Assembly: GCF_003478335.1 (NCBI RefSeq)
Contig: NZ_QUFB01000022.1
Coordinates: 1-48,749 of the forward strand
Direction of reading: 5' to 3'
Length of the DNA: 48,749 nt
From: Clostridium sp. AM49-4BH
Lineage (GTDB): Bacteria > Bacillota > Clostridia > Lachnospirales > Lachnospiraceae
Shown here: positions 45,065-48,749 of the stretch, one piece after another
Position numbering within the stretch: the first letter of the stretch is position 1
Layout of the letters: the number at the start of each line of letters is the position of its first letter
The notes under the pieces: model-generated
Database searches by the model: none
Seen by the model: only the letters and a program-made list of their open reading frames with translations
What the model was told of the DNA's origin: nothing
Translations under genes and position numbers: made by a program

Positions 45065-46925
45065 AGTAATACCTCACTTCCTGCATAGCTGGTTTTTCCT
45101 TACGGTCTGCAAATACGATTCCATTTCCTGAAAACTCATAATCAGAAGGCTTATCATCAAAGTCTCCGCCATAACGCAAAACTTCTTTTCCTGTCACTTC
45201 ATCTTTCACGAGAAGTGCCTGATCAATGAAATCCCAGATAAATCCACCGTGGTACATCTCATACTTATCTATTAACTTCATATAAGTACCAAGTCCTCCC
45301 ATCGAATTACCCATATCATGCATATACTCACACAAAAGATAAGGTTTCTTTGGATTGTTATTTAAATATTCCTCCACTTCATAAGGCTTTGCATACATTC
45401 TGCTCTCTACATCTGATATGGTTTCCTCATAATTACGGTCATAGAAAGAGCTTTCATAATGAACAAATCTGCCATCCTGCTTTTCCTTGAAGTAAGTATT
45501 CATTGCTTCTATGTCATCACCCGCATAAGATTCATTTCCTAAAGACCAGAAAAGAATTGCTGTATGGTTTTTAAAAGTTTCAAAATTACTCCTAGCCCTG
45601 TCAACAACAGCCTCCCGCCATTGCGGAATAGAACAAGGTACGCTGCACGATGGTTCAATCGCACCTAGTTTCTGGAATGTTCCATGACTTTCCATATTCG
45701 TTTCTGCCATTACATAAATACCAGCTTTATCACACAGGTAATACCACGGTATCTGATCCGGATAATGACAGGTGCGTACTGCATTGATATTATTTCTAAT
45801 CATACAATCAATGTCTGCTGTCATTTCATCCATACTGATGCTTCTTCCTGTCTTTGCACTCCACTCATGACGGTTTACTCCGGTAATGACAAGACGTTTA
45901 CCATTTAAATAGATTACCTTGTCAATCATTTCCAGCCTTCTGAAACCTATGTCATATGGAATTATCTCTAATATTTCTCCAGCTTCGCCTCTAAGCTCTA
46001 CATATGCGTGATACAGATATGGGCAGTGATTATCCCATGCCTTAACACTTCCAACCTCAGTATCAATCACTCCTACAAGACTTCCAGCTTTTTCCTCTAA
46101 GGTGATATTGTCCTCTGCCACCTGATTATTCTCTCTGTCTTTTAAAACCAAATGGGCAGATACTTTCTTTCCTTCTGGAGCAGATACTTTCATCTTTACC
46201 GATACCCTGCCGCTTACATTATCCTTGTTTAGTGTTGGTTGAAACCATACATCTTCCAAATGCACCTCTGGCACTGCTTTTAAAGTTACATTTCTAAAAA
46301 TTCCAAAAAATCGGAAAAAGTCCTGATCCTCCAAAAATGCTGCTGTACTCATTTTGTGAACCTGAACTGCCAGCACATTTCCTTTTTCTCTGATAAATGG
46401 TGTCAGATCAAATTCTGACGGTGTAAAACTATCCTCCGCATATCCTACAAACTGACCATTCAGCCACAGATACATCGCTTCTTCCACACCTTCAAAACAG
46501 ATACGGATTTTCTTTTCACGCATTTGCTCACTCAAATCAAATCGTTTGATATAAGATCCGACAGGATTATACTCTGCCTCGGAAAACATTCCTGCCTCGT
46601 CCCCGGTACTCTCCATACTATACGCACCCCTATGATATTCTTTTCCCTCCCACGGATACATCGTATTGATATAGCGTATTTTGTCATAGCCTGCCAGTTC
46701 GATATGCCCCGGAACCATAATCTTATCAAATAAAGATGCATCAAAATTTTCCTCATAGAAATTTTCCGGTCTGTCCATTACATTTTTGCTAAAAGCAAAC
46801 TCCCATTGTCCATTTAATGACTGCATCAAAGGATTTTCTGATTTTTCCATATCTGCATAATCCATATAGTAACAATGGTCGCTGTGTGCGTCCAACTGGT
46901 TTACACGGAAAGCCAAAAATGACAT
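45048..46925 (-). CDS. lacL: Beta-galactosidase large subunit (LacL-like, GH2)
   Basis: From ATG 46925 (MSFLAFRVNQLDAHSDHCYY) the product is 625 aa, matching Lactobacillus LacL. The open frame to 47012 would add a hydrophobic stretch foreign to the family, though no clear ribosome site precedes 46925. Domains in order are the GH2 sugar-binding jelly roll (~30-220), the Ig-like domain and the TIM barrel. The acid/base Glu is in ILFWSLGNESYAGDD and the nucleophile Glu in KPYLLCEYMHDMGNSMGG. It hydrolyses lactose together with the small chain. It is divergent from the araC gene at 47047. Confidence 0.9.
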   Translation of the reverse strand: MSFLAFRVNQLDAHSDHCYYMDYADMEKSENPLMQSLNGQWEFAFSKNVMDRPENFYEENFDASLFDKIMVPGHIELAGYDKIRYINTMYPWEGKEYHRGAYSMESTGDEAGMFSEAEYNPVGSYIKRFDLSEQMREKKIRICFEGVEEAMYLWLNGQFVGYAEDSFTPSEFDLTPFIREKGNVLAVQVHKMSTAAFLEDQDFFRFFGIFRNVTLKAVPEVHLEDVWFQPTLNKDNVSGRVSVKMKVSAPEGKKVSAHLVLKDRENNQVAEDNITLEEKAGSLVGVIDTEVGSVKAWDNHCPYLYHAYVELRGEAGEILEIIPYDIGFRRLEMIDKVIYLNGKRLVITGVNRHEWSAKTGRSISMDEMTADIDCMIRNNINAVRTCHYPDQIPWYYLCDKAGIYVMAETNMESHGTFQKLGAIEPSCSVPCSIPQWREAVVDRARSNFETFKNHTAILFWSLGNESYAGDDIEAMNTYFKEKQDGRFVHYESSFYDRNYEETISDVESRMYAKPYEVEEYLNNNPKKPYLLCEYMHDMGNSMGGLGTYMKLIDKYEMYHGGFIWDFIDQALLVKDEVTGKEVLRYGGDFDDKPSDYEFSGNGIVFADRKEKPAMQEVRYYYGLYR

Positions 46926-47046
46926 ATCATAAATTGGACAAAATATGCACAAAATGATAAAATTAATGAACATAAGGATTATATTGGACAGATTTTTAGC
47001 CATTTTTGACATACACTTTTTTATATTTCAATACAAGGAGGCACAC

Positions 47047-47903
47047 ATGTACACAAATAATGCATATCTCAATCACTCAACGATTGATAGAAAAGATAAA
47101 TCCAAGCCGCTTGTTGTAACTATGTGTGGAACATATAAGCTATACACACGTCCTAAACTGCCTACCTGGAGACCTCGTGGCAGACTTGATTTTCAGTTGA
47201 TTTATATTGCTGCCGGAAAAGCCCATTTTCATTTTGGTCGTAATAGTGAAGAAGAAACTATTGTTCATGCCGGACATATGGTTTTATATCGTCCAAAGGA
47301 GCCTCAAAAATATGAATATTATGCCGAAGATCAGACAGAAGTCTACTGGGTTCATTTTACAGGCAGCGATGTAACAAATATATTACGCTCTTATGGATTG
47401 ACCGATGACAAAAAGGTATTTTACTGTGGATCTGGTCCCTCCTATCAGAATCTTTTTCGTGCAATGATAAATGAATTACAGATGTGTAAGGATAGTTATC
47501 AGGAAATGCTTGAAATGTATTTAAGACAGATTTTTATAAAACTGCAACGATACTTTAATAACAGCATAAGGATAGATAATCCCGTGCTGCAGAAACTATT
47601 GACATGGCTATTGCCTATTTCAATGAACATTACAGTGAATCAATCAGCATTGAAGAATACGCTGAAAAAAATCATGTAAGCACAAGCTGGTTTATACGCA
47701 ATTTCAAACTTTATGTTGGCTCTACACCAATGCAGTTCATTTTGCAAAAACGCATTTGCAATGCAGAAGCCCTGCTCTTGAATACGGAATATAACATAAA
47801 CGAAATTGCACAAATTGTTGGCTATGATAATGCTTTATATTTCAGCCGCATGTTCAAAAAGATAAAAGGCATATCTCCCTCAGAATACCGCAAAAATATA
47901 TAA
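47047..47903 (+). pseudogene. AraC-family regulator divergent from lacL, frameshifted
   Basis: AGGAGG five bases upstream supports ATG 47047. The N-terminal cupin is clear: RGRLDFQLIYIAAGKAHFHF, HMVLYRPKEPQKYEYYAEDQ, VYWVHFTGSD. After DNPVLQK the frame should read TIDMAIAYFNEHYSE but is shifted by a missing A (AAA at ~47590-47592). The second frame holds the DNA-binding domain SISIEEYAEKNHVSTSWFIR and INEIAQIVGYDNALYFSRMF to TAA 47903. Repaired length ~286 aa. The position suggests that it regulates lacLM. As written it lacks its DNA-binding half. Confidence 0.85.
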
Positions 47904-47909
47904 TAAACT

Positions 47910-47957
47910 GCAACGGACAGAGAATATTTACACACTCTCTGCCCGTTGCAATTTTTG
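47910..47957 (+). terminator. Terminator after the araC gene
   Basis: GCAACGGaCAGAGA pairs with TCTCTGcCCGTTGC (one A-C mismatch), followed by AATTTTTG. Confidence 0.85.
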
Positions 47958-48040
47958 TCTATTTATTTTTTTATTTTGGCAAGTAATATACCCCTTCGTG
48001 TTATATAATGACAGCGTAAACAGAAAGGAGATGAACTTCC

Positions 48041-48124
48041 ATGAGAAACAAATTCCACAACTTTATTGAAAACTTACTTAGCTTTTATGCAAACTTTTTC
48101 ACACACAGATTTTACCCTATGTAA
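48041..48124 (+). CDS. 27-aa peptide gene, twin copy 1
   Basis: AAAGGAG 10 bases upstream of ATG 48041 leads a 27-codon gene that opens MRNKFHNFIENLLSFYANFF and ends THRFYPM. The peptide is cationic and aromatic/hydrophobic, able to form an amphipathic helix. A TATAAT (48004-48009) stands 32 bases before the ATG. The second copy, 161 bp downstream, repeats the ribosome site, start and 16 of the first 20 residues. This conservation supports translation. A small toxin, signal or bacteriocin-like peptide are possible; no family is recognised. Confidence 0.6.
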   Translation: MRNKFHNFIENLLSFYANFFTHRFYPM

Positions 48125-48201
48125 TATGCAGTTGTCCCACAAACAGATCTTGCAGAACATTATGGTAATAGCCATAGGAAAACGAAAGGAGATAGACTTT
48201 C

Positions 48202-48285
48202 ATGAAAAATAAACTTCACAACTTTATTGAAAATATACTTAGCTTTTATGCAACTTTCTTCACAAGAGGATTTTATCGTTTTTAA
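48202..48285 (+). CDS. 27-aa peptide gene, twin copy 2
   Basis: CGAAAGGAG about 10 bases upstream of ATG 48202 leads a second 27-codon gene: MKNKLHNFIENILSFYATFF, ending TRGFYRF. Compared with copy 1, most differences are conservative (K for R, L for F, I for L), the sign of selection on protein. It ends four bases before the convergent MmcQ/YjbR-like gene. The spacer between the twins (48125-48201) holds no terminator, so both may be on one transcript. Confidence 0.6.
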   Translation: MKNKLHNFIENILSFYATFFTRGFYRF

Positions 48286-48288
48286 ATA

Positions 48289-48663
48289 TCATTCAATACT
48301 TTCCTCGATTCGCCCATCCGTCAAATCATAACTCATATCAAGAAAATCTAATATCTTCGCCTCCTGGACTGTCCCATCCAGAAGAATTGTCATCCAATTG
48401 CTTTTATCCATGTGATATCCCGGCAGAAAGCCTTTCATGTGTGTCATAACACTTATCATATCCGGCTTACATTTTACAACCATAATATCAACCCTATCTT
48501 TTGTATCCAATCCGATTTTAAAGCCTTCCAAATTCATAAATACTGCGTACCATTTTCCATTGTCATTACGAAGTATTGCACTATCTGGTAAATCATTCCA
48601 CAGATATTCTGGAATTGTTCCATATTGTTTTTTTACATATTGAAATATAGTGTCTCTGTACAT
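48289..48663 (-). CDS. MmcQ/YjbR-family protein
   Basis: The product is 124 aa. The family pattern is seen in YGTIPEYLWNDLPDSAILRN, KWYAVFMNLEG, VDIMVVKCKPDMISVM and the hallmark GFLPGYHMDKSNWMTILLDG. YjbR/MmcQ proteins have a CyaY-like fold and are suggested to bind DNA; no enzymatic role is established. Length fits. It converges with the twin peptide genes. From 48664 to the window end I see only its upstream region. Confidence 0.85.
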   Translation of the reverse strand: MYRDTIFQYVKKQYGTIPEYLWNDLPDSAILRNDNGKWYAVFMNLEGFKIGLDTKDRVDIMVVKCKPDMISVMTHMKGFLPGYHMDKSNWMTILLDGTVQEAKILDFLDMSYDLTDGRIEESIE

Positions 48664-48749
48664 ACTGTGTATACCTCTGATCCTGTAATTTCATATTTGA
48701 ATATAATCATATCATATTTTCCTCATATACAGTTATTTAAGATTTAGCG

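Noticed and set aside
46926..47012. N-terminal extension of LacL (hydrophobic, signal-like)
   Set aside because: LacL proteins are cytosolic and begin at MSFLAF-type sequence; the extension lies in the divergent promoter region.

Overview
The window looks like a chromosomal stretch of a low-to-moderate G+C anaerobic Firmicute, most probably a Lachnospiraceae gut bacterium. This rests on protein style (BIG2+CAP exported protein, TrmO, MgsA, LytTR/agr circuits, three-recombinase element), strong AGGAGG ribosome sites and extended -10 promoters; no 16S rRNA or tRNA was seen. The taxon is an inference.

Layout. (1) 1-8050: housekeeping and accessory genes (CAP-domain exported protein, an MqsR-like toxin with an MqsA-Panacea-like antitoxin, enolase, MATE exporter, two small genes, NUDIX hydrolase), punctuated by three copies of a ~550-bp element that is one giant imperfect palindrome (1-258 partial, 5571-6120, 7482-8038). 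(2) 8049-10930: trmO, a 25-bp minisatellite, a ZorB/MotB-like and ZorA/MotA-like pair, and a tiny zinc-ribbon gene. (3) 11071-20339: a type II-A CRISPR-Cas locus: WYL regulator, divergent tracrRNA with its own promoter and terminator, cas9 (one frameshift), cas1, cas2, csn2, a leader ending in ATTTGAG, and 30 repeats / 29 spacers running away from csn2. The last, degenerate repeat abuts the 3' remnant of a YdbC/PC4-like gene. (4) 20473-22900: a broken small gene, a Fic protein and two small hypothetical genes. (5) 22903-24380: the C-terminal part of a DEAD/DEAH helicase, cut inside its DEFHH motif by a mobile element that starts there and runs right, probably past the window end.

(6) 24380 onward, the element: three tandem large serine recombinases, DUF6870 and PemK/MazF-like genes, two small proteins that look like degenerate resolvase domains, several HTH regulators, then two complete agr-type quorum-sensing modules in tandem. 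Module 1 is agrA-agrC-agrB-agrD with a secreted 481-aa protein directly downstream; module 2 is agrA-agrC-agrD-agrB. Both agrD genes are very short (46 and 54 codons), and each signal-peptide operon is preceded by its own LytTR-type direct repeat. Further right are methylglyoxal synthase coupled to an AraC regulator, a split LacL/LacM beta-galactosidase with a divergent AraC regulator, a pair of paralogous 27-aa peptide genes and an MmcQ/YjbR protein. Where the element ends is not visible, so the lac/mgsA part may be cargo or chromosome.

How they work together (inference): tracrRNA, Cas9 and the array form an interference module whose cas9 is broken in this sequence. The agr modules sense two different cyclic peptides and module 1 probably drives the adjacent secreted protein. 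A caution applies to all broken genes: cas9, the helicase, agrC2, lacM, the araC next to lacL and a small gene at 20473 each carry one small indel, mostly a one-base loss in a homopolymer. That pattern is as compatible with an indel-prone assembly as with real decay.
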